A stretch of 64,000 nucleotides of DNA from Armigeres subalbatus (taxonomy: Eukaryota > Arthropoda > Insecta > Diptera > Culicidae), in assembly GCF_024139115.2 (NCBI RefSeq), contig NC_085141.1:374510995-374574994 (forward strand). Direction: 5' to 3'. This document shows positions 54,855 through 64,000 of the stretch, one piece after another (the stretch's first letter is position 1; each line of letters opens with the position of its first letter). The notes beneath the pieces are model-generated. The model was not told the origin of the DNA. It did not search any database and saw nothing but the letters and a program-made list of their open reading frames with translations. The position numbers were made by a program, and so were the translations under genes.

Positions 54855-57800
54855 GCGACCGAGCCTCTTGAAAGGAGGCTTCCGAGCCTCTTGAAAGAAG
54901 GCTTCCGAGCCTTTTGGAAGGGGGCTTCCGAGCCTCTTGAAAGGAGGCTTCCGAGCCTCTTGAAAGGAGGCTTCCGAGCCTCTTGAAAGGAGGCTTCCGA
55001 GCCTCTTGAAAGGAGGCTTCCGAGCCTCTTGAAAGGAGGCTTCCGAGCCTCTTGAAAGGAGGCTTCCGAGCCTCTTGAAAGGAGGCTTCCGAGCCTCTTG
55101 AAAGGAGGCTTTCGAGCTTCTTGAAAGGAGGCTTTCGAGCCTCTTGAAAGGAGGCTTTCGAGCCTCTTGAAAGGAGGTTTTCAAGCCTGTTGAAAGGAGG
55201 CTTCTGAGCTTGTTGAAAGGAGGCTTCCGAGCCTCTTGAAAGGAGGCTTCCGAGCCTCTTGAAAGGAGGCTTCCGAGCCTCTTGAAAGGAGTCTTCCGAG
55301 CCTCTGGAAAGGAGGCTTCCGAGCTTCTTGAAAGGAGGCTTCCGAGCCTCTTGAAAGGAAGCTTCCGAGCCTCTTGAAAGGAGGCTTCCGAGCCTCTTGA
55401 AAGGAGGCTTCCGAGCCTCTTGAAAGGAGGCTTCCGAGCCTCTTGAAAGGAGGCCGTCGAGCCTCTTGAAATGAAGCTTCCGAGCCACTTGAAAGGAGGA
55501 TTCCGAGCCTCTTGAAAGGAGGCTTCCGAGCTTCTTGAATGGAGGCTTCCAAGCCTCTTGAAAGGAGGCTTCCGAGCCTCTTGAAAGGAGGCTTCCGAGC
55601 CTCTTGAAAGAAGGCTCCCGAGCCTCTTGAAAGGGGGCTTCCGAGCCTCTTGGTAAGGGGCTTCCAGGCCTCTTGAAGGGGTTTCCAGGCCTCTTGAAGG
55701 GGGCTTCGAGCCTCTTGAAGGGGCTTTCAGGCCTCTTGAAGGGGGCTTCCGAGCCTCTTGAAAAGGAGCCTCCGAGCCTCTTGAAATGAGGCTTCCGAGC
55801 CTCTTGAAAGGAGGCTTCCGAGCCTCTTGAAAGGAGGCTTCCGAGCCTCTTGAAAGGGGGCTTTCGAGCCTTTTGAAAGGAGGCTTCTGAGCATCTCAGC
55901 ATCTCGGAAGAATTCCAAGCATCCTGAAAAGAGACTTCCAAGCCTCTTGAAAGGAGGCTTCCGAGCCTCTGGAAAGAAGGGTTTTGAGCTTCTTCCCTAG
56001 CAGCACAATCCAGACCAATTTGGTTGCAGCAACTTAAATGTAACTAAATTCGGTTATGTAGAAGGTTCAGTAGCTTTTGTGCAACAAATGTGCTGCTCGG
56101 GTTCAAAGGAGGCTTCCGAGCCTCTTGAAAGGAGGCTTCCGAACCTCTTGAAAGGAGGCTTCCGAGCCTCTTGAAAGGAGGCCGTCGAGCCTCTTGAAAG
56201 GAAGCTTCCGAGCCACTTGAAAGGAGGATTCCGAGCCTCTTGAAAGGAGGCTTCCGAGCTTCTTGAATGGAGGCTTCCAAGCCTCTTGAAAGGAGGCTTC
56301 CGAGCCTCTTGAAAGAAGGCTCCCGAGCCTCTTGAAAGGAGGCTTCGAGCCTCTTGAAATGGGGCTTCCGAGCCTCTTGGTAAGGAGGCTTCCGAGCCTC
56401 TTGAAAGGGGGTTTCCGAGCCTCTTGAAAGGGGGCTTCCGAGCCTCTTGAAAGGGGGCTTTCGAGCCTCTTGAAAGGGGGCTTCCGAGCCTCTTGAAAGG
56501 GAGCTTCTGAGTCTCTTGAAAGGAGGCTTCTGAGCTTTTTGAAAGGAGGCTTTCGAGTCTCTTGAAAGGAGGATTTCAAGCCTCTTGAAAGGAGGCTTAT
56601 GAGCATCTCAGCATCTCGGAAGATCTCCAAGCATCCTGAAAAGAGACTTCCAAGCCTCTTGAAAAGAGGCTTCCGGGCCTCTGGAAAGAAGGGTTTTGAG
56701 CTTCTTCCCTAACAGCACAATTCAGACCAATTTGGTAGCTGCAACTAAAATGAAACTAAATTCGGTTATATAGGGGTTACAGTAGCTTTTGTGCAACATG
56801 TGTGCTGCTCGGGTTAAAAAGAGGCTTCCGAGCCTCTTGAAAGGAGGCTTCCGAGTCTCTTGAAAGGAGGCTTCCGAGCCTCTTGAAAGGAGGCTTCCGA
56901 GCCTCTTGAAAGAAGGCTTCCGAGCCTCTTGAAATGGAGCTTTCGAGCCTCTTGGTAAGGGGGCTTCCGAGCCTCTTGAAAGGGGGCTTCCGAGCCTCTT
57001 GAAAGGGGGCTTCCGAGCCTCTTGAAAGGGGGCTTTCGAGCCTCTTGAAAGGGGGCTTCCGAGCCTCTTGAAAGGGAGCCTCCGAGCCTCTTGAAAGGGA
57101 GCTTCTGAGTCTCTTGAAAGGAGGCTTCTGAGCTTCTTGAAAGGAGGCTTTCGAGTCTCTTGAAAGGAGGATTTCAAGCCTCTTGAAAGGAGGCTTATGA
57201 GCATCTCAGCATCTCGGAAGATCTCCAAGCATCCTGAAAAGAGACTTCCAAGCCTCTTGAAAGGAGGCTTCCGGGCCTCTGGAAAGAAGGGTTTTGAGCT
57301 TCTTCCCTAACAGCACAATTCAGACCAATTTGGTAGCTGCAACTAAAATGAAACTAAATTCGGTTATATAGGGGTTACAGTAGCTTTTGTGCAACATGTG
57401 TGCTGCTCGGGTTAAAAAGAGGCTTCCGAGCCTCTTGAAAGGAGGCTTCCGAGTCTCTTGAAAGGAGGCTTCCGAGCCTCTTGAAAGCATGCTTCCGAGC
57501 CTCTTGAAAGGAGGCTTCCGAGTCTCTTGAAATGAGGCTTCCGAGCCTCTTGAAAGGAGGCTTCCGAGCCTCTTGAAAGGAGGCTTCCGAGTCTCTTGAA
57601 AGGAGGCTTCCGAGTCTCTTGAAAGGAGGCTTCCGAGCCTCTTGAAAGGAGGCTTCCGAGCCCCTTGAAAGAAGGCTTCCGAGCCTCTGGAAAGAAGGGT
57701 TTTGAGCTTCTTCCCTAACAGCCCAATCCAGACCAATTTGGTAGCTGCAACTCAAATGAAACTAAATTCGGTTATATAGGGGTTACAGTAGCTTTTGTGT

Positions 57801-59235
57801 AACATGTGTGCTGCTCGGGTTAAAAAGAGGCTTCCGAGCCTCTTGAAAGGAGGCTTCCGAGTCTCTTGAAAGGAGGCTTCCGAGCCTCTTGAAAGCAGGC
57901 TTCCGAGCCTCTTGAAAGGAGGCTTCCGAACCTCTTGAAAGGAGGCTTCCGAGCCTCTTGCAAGGAGGCTTCCGAACCTCTTGAAAGGAGGCTTCCGAGC
58001 CTCTTGAAAGGAGGCTTCCGAGCCTCTTGAAAGAAGGCTTCCGAGCCTCTTGATAGGAAACTTCCGAGCCTCTTGAAAGGAGGCCTCCGAGCCTCTTGAA
58101 AGGAAGCTTCCGAGCTTCTTGAATGGAGGCTTTAAGCCTCTTGAAATGAGTCTTCCGAGCCTCTTGAAAAGAGGCTTCCGAGCCTCTTGAAAAGAGGCTT
58201 CCGAGCTTCTTGAAAGAGAGCTTCCGAGTCTCTTGAAATGAGGCTTCCGAGTCTCTTGAAATGAGGCTTCCGAGCCTCTTGAAAGCAGGCTTCCGAGCCT
58301 CTTGAAAAGAGGCTTCCGAGCCTCTTGAAAGGAGGCTTCCAAGCCTCTTGAAAGGAGGCTTCCGAGCCTCTTGAAAGAAGACTTCCGAGTCTGTTGACAG
58401 GAGGATTTCGAGCCTCTTGAAAGGAGGCTTATGAGCATCTCAGTATCTCGGAAGATTTCCAAGCATCCTGAAAAATGACTTCCAAGCCTCTTGAAAGGAG
58501 GCTTCCGGGCCTCTTGAAAGGAGGCTTCCGAGCCTCTGGAAAGAAGGGTTTTGAGCTTCTTCCCTAACAGCCCAATCCAGACCAATTTGGTAGCTGCAAC
58601 TCAAATGAAACTAAATTCGGTTATATAGGGGTTACAGTAGCTTTTGTGCAACATGTGTGCTGCTCGGGTTAAAAAGAGGCTTCCGAGCCTCTTGAAAGGA
58701 GGCTTCCGAGCCTCGTGGGCCGTCCTTAGCCGTGCGGTAAGACGCGCGGCTACAAAGCAAGACCATGCTGAGGGTGGCTGGGTTCGATTCCCAGTGCCGG
58801 TCTAGGCAATTTTCGGATTGGAAATTGTCTCGACTTCCCTGGGCATAAAAGTATCATCGTGCTAGCCTCATGATATACGAATGCAAAAATGGTAACCTGG
58901 CTTAGAAACCTCGCAGTTAATAACTGTGGAAGTGCTTAGTGAACACTAAGCTGCGAGGCGGCTCTATCCCAGTGTGGGGATGTAATGCCAATAAGAAGAA
59001 GAAGAGCCTCTTGAAAGGAGGCTTCTGAGCTTCTTGGAAGGAGGCTTCTGAGCATCTCAGCATCTCGAAAGAATTCCAAGCATCCTGAAAAGAGGCTTCC
59101 AAGCCTCTTGAAAGAAGGCTTCCGAGCCTTTGGAAAGGAGGCTTCCCAGCCTCTGGAAAGAAGGGTTTTGAGCTTCTTTAAAAGGAGGCTTTCGAGCCTA
59201 TTGAAAGAAGCCTGTCGAGCCTCTTAAAAAGAGGA
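54855..59235. repeat. Large 23-bp satellite array with higher-order spacers
   Basis: About 4.4 kb of tandem CTTCCGAGCCTCTTGAAAGG plus AGG (23 bp). Each unit contains GAGGCTTCCGAGCCTC, a 6-bp inverted repeat around TCCG. On the minus strand the unit has no stop in any frame, and 23 is not a multiple of 3, so all three frames encode the same 23-residue repeat (units PPFKRLGSLLSR and GSEASFQEARK). Open frames of up to 368 codons follow from this and are not evidence of a gene. A 125-bp spacer starting AAGAAGGGTTTTGAGCTTCT occurs five times (about 55976, 56690, 57286, 57697, 58548), and a GAGCATCTCAGCATCTCGGA module five times, giving a higher-order pattern. Confidence 0.93.
58717..59006 (+). mobile_element. 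Feilai-like tRNA-derived SINE, copy 3, in the satellite
   Basis: Full-length, with A-box region TAGCCGTGCGGTAAG, B box GGTTCGATTCC, body and AGA tail. It is inserted in a satellite unit; GAGCCTC on both sides fits a target duplication but is also satellite sequence. Confidence 0.9.
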
Positions 59236-59687
59236 TTGCGAGCCTCTTGCAATGAAGCAACTGACTTTTTCGGAAAAAGGCCTTCGTGTTTCACAAAAAT
59301 AGGCTTCTATATCTTTAGATTCAAGATGTGTTTCGAAAGCTTATTATTATCATATTATACAACATTCTGTCTCATTCAGGTAGATAACATTGATTTTTTT
59401 AAATTCATTAGACCTTTTTTCTTTGATCATTTGTCCAATACACTGTGCCATCCCTTCATACACTGTGCTGGTTTGGGTGGGCAGGATTCAGAAGTCTTTG
59501 ATTTACAAATCGCCATGCACATGATGTACAATATAAAGCTTTGGAATAAACATTATCAAAACTTTATCAATGAGTTTTATATTGAAACTGTAATACAGCC
59601 GCCATTAGGCAATTTTTGTCCGAGGCTCCCCTTGGAACTAGTGAAGGTACCCCCAGGGGTACATGTACCCCATGTTGCGAACTGCTG
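59236..59687. repeat. Right end of a second hAT B copy
   Basis: Homologous to 44745-45165, ending GGGGTACATGTACCCCATGT then TGCGAACTGCTG, a slightly changed hAT B end. It directly follows the satellite array, so the array is the interior of this copy. The left end was not found. Confidence 0.82.
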
Positions 59688-59689
59688 CT

Positions 59690-59969
59690 CTACTAGACTG
59701 ATCGAATAGGTTGCAGTCAATTCAACCTCCTTGATGGACTCTCCGAACACGGTCATGGTAACGTCATCGGCGAATCCCACTAACTTGACTCCTGGCGGGA
59801 TCTTCAACCTCAGCACGCCATCGTACATCACGTTCCATAGTAATCGACCCAAAATTGATCCCTGCGGGACGCCTGCCGTGATGGGGACGCTTACCAAGCC
59901 CTCGTCTTTCTCGTAGATCAATACTCGATTGTGGAAGTAGCTTCCCAGAATCTTGTACAGCCCTACCGG
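59690..59969 (-). pseudogene. LINE reverse transcriptase core fragment
   Basis: The minus strand reads YKILGSYFHNRVLIYEKDEG, VPITAGVPQGSILGRLLWN and KLVGFADDVTMTVFG. The GVPQGS and FADD boxes are RT motifs of Jockey/R1-type LINEs. It is cut off by the hAT B end on one side and by other LINE sequence on the other. Confidence 0.88.
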
Positions 59970-60059
59970 TACTCCATTCTAGTCGAAGCAACGAGTGACC
60001 CGTGAACTATTCCGATGACCCGTCAGCTATTCCTTATTCAGCTATTCCATATCACATCT

Positions 60060-60690
60060 ACTACAGTAACGGCGAGAAGGTGGAGCATGGAGTTGGTTTC
60101 GTAGTGCTTGGTATGCAGCTGCGTCGAATCATTAGAGATGGAGGCCGGTGAGTGACGCATCTGCGTGTCGAGAATTAAAGGCAGGTTCTTCAACTACAGC
60201 TTGATCAATGCATACCTACCAACCAACGACAAACCCGATGACGTGAAGGACGAGTTCTATTAGCATCTAGACAAGACCTACGGAGAATGCCCAAAACATG
60301 ACGTGAAGTTCATAATCGGTGACACAAACGCACAGGTCGGAAAGGAAGAGTTCTTTCGCCCAGTTATTGAAAAGGAGAGCCTCCACGTAACTACAAATGA
60401 CAACGAACTGAAGCTAGTCAATTTTGCCGCAGTCAGAGGAATGGCTATCTGTAGCACCTATTTGGGAAGAATGTTCCAAAGCACACCTGGAAACACCCAA
60501 AAGGCGATACATGTTCTCAAATCGATTTTTTTTTTATATCTTTATTAAAGAGATTTTCAGCCCTAGGCTGGCTCATCTCTAAAAATTGATCATATTTTGG
60601 TCGACGGTCGACCAGATGTCATAGATGTGAGGACCTTTCGAAGTCCAAATATCGACTCTGACCACTATCTGGTGATATGTAAGATTCGCG
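60060..60690 (+). pseudogene. LINE endonuclease fragment
   Basis: The plus strand reads SRIKGRFFNYSLINAYLPTN, KHDVKFIIGDTNAQVGKEEF and, after a short insertion (about 60530-60590), VDGRPDVIDVRTFRSPNIDS followed by DHYLVICKIRARL. GDTNAQ and SDHY are conserved catalytic blocks of the exonuclease-endonuclease-phosphatase fold in RTE-type and craniofacial-development-protein-like LINEs. One stop (near 60262) and the insertion disable it. Confidence 0.85.
60530..60590. repeat. Short insertion with a T-run
   Basis: TTTTTATATCTTTATTAAAG with AGATTTTCAGCCCTAGGC splits the endonuclease frame. It looks like a poly-A-tailed fragment of another retroelement on the minus strand. Confidence 0.5.
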
Positions 60691-60781
60691 CAAGACTGTT
60701 CATCATCATCAGTTCTAGGCGTTGGAGAACACTGCGGCAGTACATGTCAAGCCCACTGTAATCTGCCGTATTCGATCAGCC

Positions 60782-61202
60782 TTTTTTATTCCTTTCTTTA
60801 TTTGGTAGGCACTCTGTGTTAACCGCTACTGTGTCGAGATCTACTGTGGTATTCTGAAGCCAGAATCCACACAGAATCTATTTCTAGATTTTTCCATTAG
60901 TCATTGTTGTTGTCGTTGCTGGTCCATCTCGTCGTGAGTCCATTGTGTCCATTTCATCCATGTCGTGTATCCAATGATCGTTGCATTGTTCGGTTGCCAT
61001 TTATCCGGGTAACGTTGGAGGAATGCCTACGAGAACAACAAGTTGTTAGTCGTCATCAGGCATCCGTGACGGTAAGGCGTGCACCCCAATATGTCAACGC
61101 ATCCGGCGACTGAAGAGGGTTTTGGTGGAGGGGCTGGAAATCGAACCCATGATTATTCGCTTGTAAGGCGAACGTGTAGCCAACTACGCTACGGGACCTT
61201 CC
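60782..61202 (-). mobile_element. tRNA-derived SINE with target duplication
   Basis: Begins at 61198 with a 75-base tRNA-like head and ends in an A-rich tail (AATAAAGAAAGGAATAAAAA). A 13-bp duplication, TATTCGAYCAGCC, flanks it (60769-60781 and 61203-61215, one difference). It is not Feilai. Confidence 0.75.
61124..61198 (-). ncRNA. tRNA-like head of the SINE (Val-TAC-like)
   Basis: The anticodon arm is a perfect 5-bp stem (TTCGC/GCGAA) with loop CTTACAA, anticodon TAC. The B box is GGGTTCGATTTC. The acceptor stem pairs badly (GGTCCCG with CCCCTCC), so this is a SINE promoter and not a working tRNA gene. Confidence 0.65.
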
Positions 61203-61449
61203 TATTCGACCAGCCTGTCGATGTCTGTATTTTTGTACACTTGGTACAACGCGTGATTCACCTTTTTCCACCACACCGCAAGGTATTGAACGTAAAATTT
61301 TCCGCTCAAACACTCCAAGAATTCGATGGTCGATGGACGAAACGATGTGTACAGATCTACTTTTGTCCGTGAATGTAAGTAGAGAATGCCACCATTATCG
61401 TGTTAGAATTATCAAAATACTGTTCTAATTTGATTTGTATACTTAAGAA

Positions 61450-61515
61450 AGTGTGTTACTTTCCCGACGTTTCGACCGATGAGTTTTGGTCTTCCTCAAG
61501 GGTCGTAAGGTCTAC
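61450..61515 (-). ncRNA. Hammerhead-like core remnant
   Basis: The minus strand reads TTGAGGA, stem GACC, loop, stem GGTC, then GAAACGTC. It has the same layout as the core at 41389-41418, but the first core base is T where CTGANGA needs C. Similar motifs occur in Penelope-like elements; this is weak evidence on its own. Confidence 0.35.
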
Positions 61516-61639
61516 CGTTTGTCGTTACGATTGTCCAAATGATTTCGTTGTCGTTTCCCGGAAACAATGTTTGTTGAAGGATTGCTTCGACGGCGTTCCA
61601 TCAGCGAACTTACGATATGACAAGGAAGGATAGAACAAC

Positions 61640-62690
61640 ATTTTGTTTTAGCAGTTTCTCTTTATTGAATAAATATCATTTTTTTTGTGTGTGTGATTGC
61701 ATGCTTGTGTTTCAATTGTACACAAGAATCATCGTTACATGTTACGAAAGTAATACTTAACCTAGCGCGTTGTATATTGGGTTTTGTATTATTAATTAGC
61801 AAATAGTAAAATAATAAAAAAAAACGACAGACTATTACAGTAATGATGATAATCAATTATGTGATATAACAAGATCTTTACTTTTCTCTTTCTCTCGAGG
61901 GAAGAAAATGGAAAGGGGCTGCACACTAGTTCCTACGGTATGACAAGCACATTCTTTTGTTTTCCTTTGGTTCAGAGCTTAAACTAACAATATATTCGAT
62001 CGTTATTCTTTCATTGCAATTCATTCAACCTATCTAGCTATTGTAGAACTTGTTTGATTTGTTATTGTGTAATGTTTGTTAGCTAGAACCACCGAAAGGG
62101 GGCGGGGTGGTTAGCCTGTTTTCATTCATCTCTCAAAAAGCGCGCTGTTACTATAACTCGCCTAACTGCGGGGTTTCCTAATAAGATTTTGGACTTCCTA
62201 TCTACTGCTGAGCAAATTATTAATAATGGTTTCGTGTGGTAGAAAAGGGTGCTTGATAGAAGGTAAAAGGGACAGGTTAAATTCGTTTGGCGGTTTCGGT
62301 TACTGTTTTTGATTTGTGTTTTCACGGTGATCGCAGGTTCGTGTCCTGGTCGTTCGCAATTGTAATCACTAAATCTGGACACTTTGCACTGCTCATTTTG
62401 TTGTTTTTTTACGTTTTGTAGTGAATGGATGACAGTTTTTGAAGTTTGAAGGGATGGTTAGTTTGAAGACCTTTTTTTTGTCGAGCAGCAAAGTTGTTTC
62501 CTAAATCTTACGCATTGGTTGGTTGGTCAGAGCTATACATTTTAAAAAGGGATTTTAAAGGGAATATCAGCGATCAAGTCTGTAAGCTTCCAAAATATAG
62601 AAGCTCGAGAATACACATTTAGTTTAATAAATAAAAATTATTATAATAGAAAAAAGAATAAACGAATCTATATCTGGTAGGATGTGGGAT
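61640..62690 (-). other. Probable 3' UTR of the Mlp84B gene
   Basis: About 1 kb downstream of the stop codon without other genes or obvious repeats. A minus-strand AATAAA (plus-strand TTTATT at about 61661) is a candidate polyadenylation signal. Confidence 0.45.
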
Positions 62691-64000
62691 TTAAACCATC
62701 GTTAGCGCACCAGCTCCAATTCCAAATCCGACGCCTCGTGGACCGTAATTTCGACCGTAGCATCCTTTGCAGTAGATTTCTCCGTTGGGACCGTCGTTCA
62801 GATTGGTCGAGTCCAACGATTTGTGGCAGTCGAAACAACTGAAACACCGCTTGTGCCATACCAGGTTCTTGCTAAGCATTTTTCAGCTTCATACACGGTG
62901 CATCCACACCGGCGGCAGCCTGCCGTCCTTGGCCTTTGGACCATTCATTGGGTTAAACTCGGTACTGTAGGGAAGTAGGGAAGATAAAAAGGGCTTAGTA
63001 ATGTAGGGAAAAGAAAAAAGGCTTAGTAATGATCGTGTGGTGATAGTGTCGTTGGAGTAACTTACTGGAACGGAGTCTCCTGCACTTCGGTGGACACCAG
63101 AGTGGGAGTGTGTCCAAATCCGAATCCCTTAGGTCCGAACAGTTTTCCGTAGCATGCACGGCAGTGGATTTCCTTGTCTGGTCCATCACAGGCCAGCATC
63201 GAGTCCAGTGGACGATGGCACTCGTTGCAGTTGAAGCACTTCTTGTGCCACATGGTGCCCTTAGCTAGCTGTTGTTCAGCAGCGAACACCATTCCACCGC
63301 AACGTGGACAACCTTGACCGGCCGGAGCCTTGATGCTGGTCGTATCGATAGGAACCGATGGCTTTTGGGAGGCCAACTGCTCCTCTCTGTAATGATAACA
63401 CACTGTAAGTCAACAACAAAGTCTTGAAAATAATATTTGACTTACGTCATGCAATCGGTCTGTAAAAATCCGGATCCGCAGGCGAATCCATAGCCATGTG
63501 GTCCCCACTTCTTGCCATAGCAGGTCTTGCAGTATACATCATGATCTGGGCCGTCACAGGCGATGATCGAATCCAGTGTTTTGGTACAATCACGGCATTT
63601 GTAGCACTTGCGATGCCATTCGCGTCCCTTAGACAAGACCATTTCGGCAGCGAATACTACACCACCGCAACGTGGACAGCCTTGTCCGGGGGTTGCCTTG
63701 ATGGCACTTGTATCGATGGCCGATGGTTTCGGTGTAAACTCACTATGGAGAAAAAACAAATTATTCACTTATTTGGGGCTGACCTTCTACATTGTAAATG
63801 GATGCTGGTAGTCACTAGCCGACACAAATACGAAGTAATGGAATCTGTACCTCTGGAACTCAAGGTCCCTTGCATCACACATCAGCCCGAGGAAGGAAAT
63901 ACCCGAGTGTCCATACCCGCGTGAACCGAATCTACTGGCGTAGCATCCTGCGCAAAAGGACAATCTTAAATGTTTTATCTCATATTCAAACACGGAACAT
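62691..64000 (-). CDS. Mlp84B: Muscle LIM protein Mlp84B, last four exons (partial)
   Basis: Exons read 63851-63947, 63446-63742, 63066-63386 and 62691-62964, with GT-AG introns and consistent phase 2 junctions for the three introns between them; the acceptor before the first exon is phase 1. They encode the end of one LIM domain (GCYASRFGSRGYG), a complete LIM domain (CPRCGGVVFAAE to CYGKKWGPHGYGF), another (CPRCGGMVFAAE to CYGKLFGPKGFGF) and a final LIM domain ending RGVGFGIGAGALTMV. Repeated LIM plus glycine-rich linkers is the plan of insect Mlp84B, a Z-disc and nuclear protein of muscle related to vertebrate CRP. The 5' part lies beyond the right edge. In the last exon a +1 near 62925 and a -1 in the A-run at 62879-62883 disturb about 15 residues, including the first zinc-binding Cys pair. 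Confidence 0.92.

Larger units (their letters stand above)
60700..61320 (-). pseudogene. LINE RT C-terminal fragment, split by a SINE
   Basis: Right part (61320-61203): FERKILRSIPCGVVEKG and YQVYKNTDIDRLVE. Left part (60781-60700): RLIEYGRLQWAG. The two join across the SINE, and GRLQWAG is the same tail motif as in the LINE at 8399. A frame change lies inside the right part. Confidence 0.75.

Noticed and set aside
54835..55941. A 368-codon minus-strand open frame with a 23-residue protein repeat
   Set aside because: It follows from a 23-bp satellite unit that lacks stops on that strand; all three frames give the same peptide, so length is no evidence of coding.
61124..61198. A functional tRNA-Val gene
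   Set aside because: The anticodon arm is perfect but the acceptor stem pairs badly, and it is the head of a SINE with its own target duplication.

Overview
The window is animal nuclear DNA, almost certainly from a culicine mosquito and most likely Aedes. Three things point there: three copies of a tRNA-derived SINE that I recognise as Feilai-like, GT-AG introns in every gene, and the 3' half of an insect muscle LIM gene (Mlp84B). Most of the 64 kb is transposable elements, often nested several deep. I count five host gene loci. Coordinates of splice junctions and terminal repeats were read by eye.

Layout. 1-5030: minus-strand Ty3/gypsy element running off the left edge, broken by frameshifts. 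5.0-9.6 kb: a 50-bp minisatellite, a LINE reverse transcriptase tail split by a Feilai-like SINE, and a long hairpin. 9.64-13.55 kb: a composite block with inverted ends that holds a degenerate tandem repeat, a MITE and a short LTR element with a perfect 5-bp target duplication. 15.9-18.9 kb: a MITE, a THAP exon (minus) and, divergent from it, a complete MADF-BESS gene (plus). 19.45-20.93 kb: a non-autonomous hAT with perfect 8-bp duplications. 21.4-27.7 kb: an R1-like LINE interrupted by a complete, frameshifted, mag-like Ty3/gypsy element. 27.75-31.0 kb: a complete three-exon gene (minus) that joins two THAP domains, a ZAD zinc finger and a pogo/jerky-type transposase region. 33.05-53.49 kb: a divergent paralogue (plus) that joins THAP, ZAD and four C2H2 fingers across a 19.2-kb intron. 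That intron is a Russian doll of hAT, mariner, LTR, MITE and retroposon insertions. 54.86-59.2 kb: a large 23-bp satellite array that looks like the overgrown interior of a hAT element. 59.7-61.3 kb: LINE fragments and a tRNA-derived SINE. 61.5-64.0 kb: the 3' UTR and last four exons of Mlp84B (minus).

How the genes relate. Three loci carry the same C2CH THAP module followed by an intron in the same phase (2). In the two complete genes the next exon opens with a ZAD. This looks like a local family of putative DNA-binding proteins, each with a different C-terminal part (transposase-derived or C2H2). The MADF-BESS gene is another putative transcription factor. Mlp84B is an unrelated sarcomere/muscle gene.

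The best candidates for something undescribed are: the THAP-ZAD architecture with its shared intron phase; the 23-bp satellite, which has no stop codon in any frame on one strand and whose transcript would be a row of UNCG-capped hairpins; and two hammerhead-like cores inside repeats.
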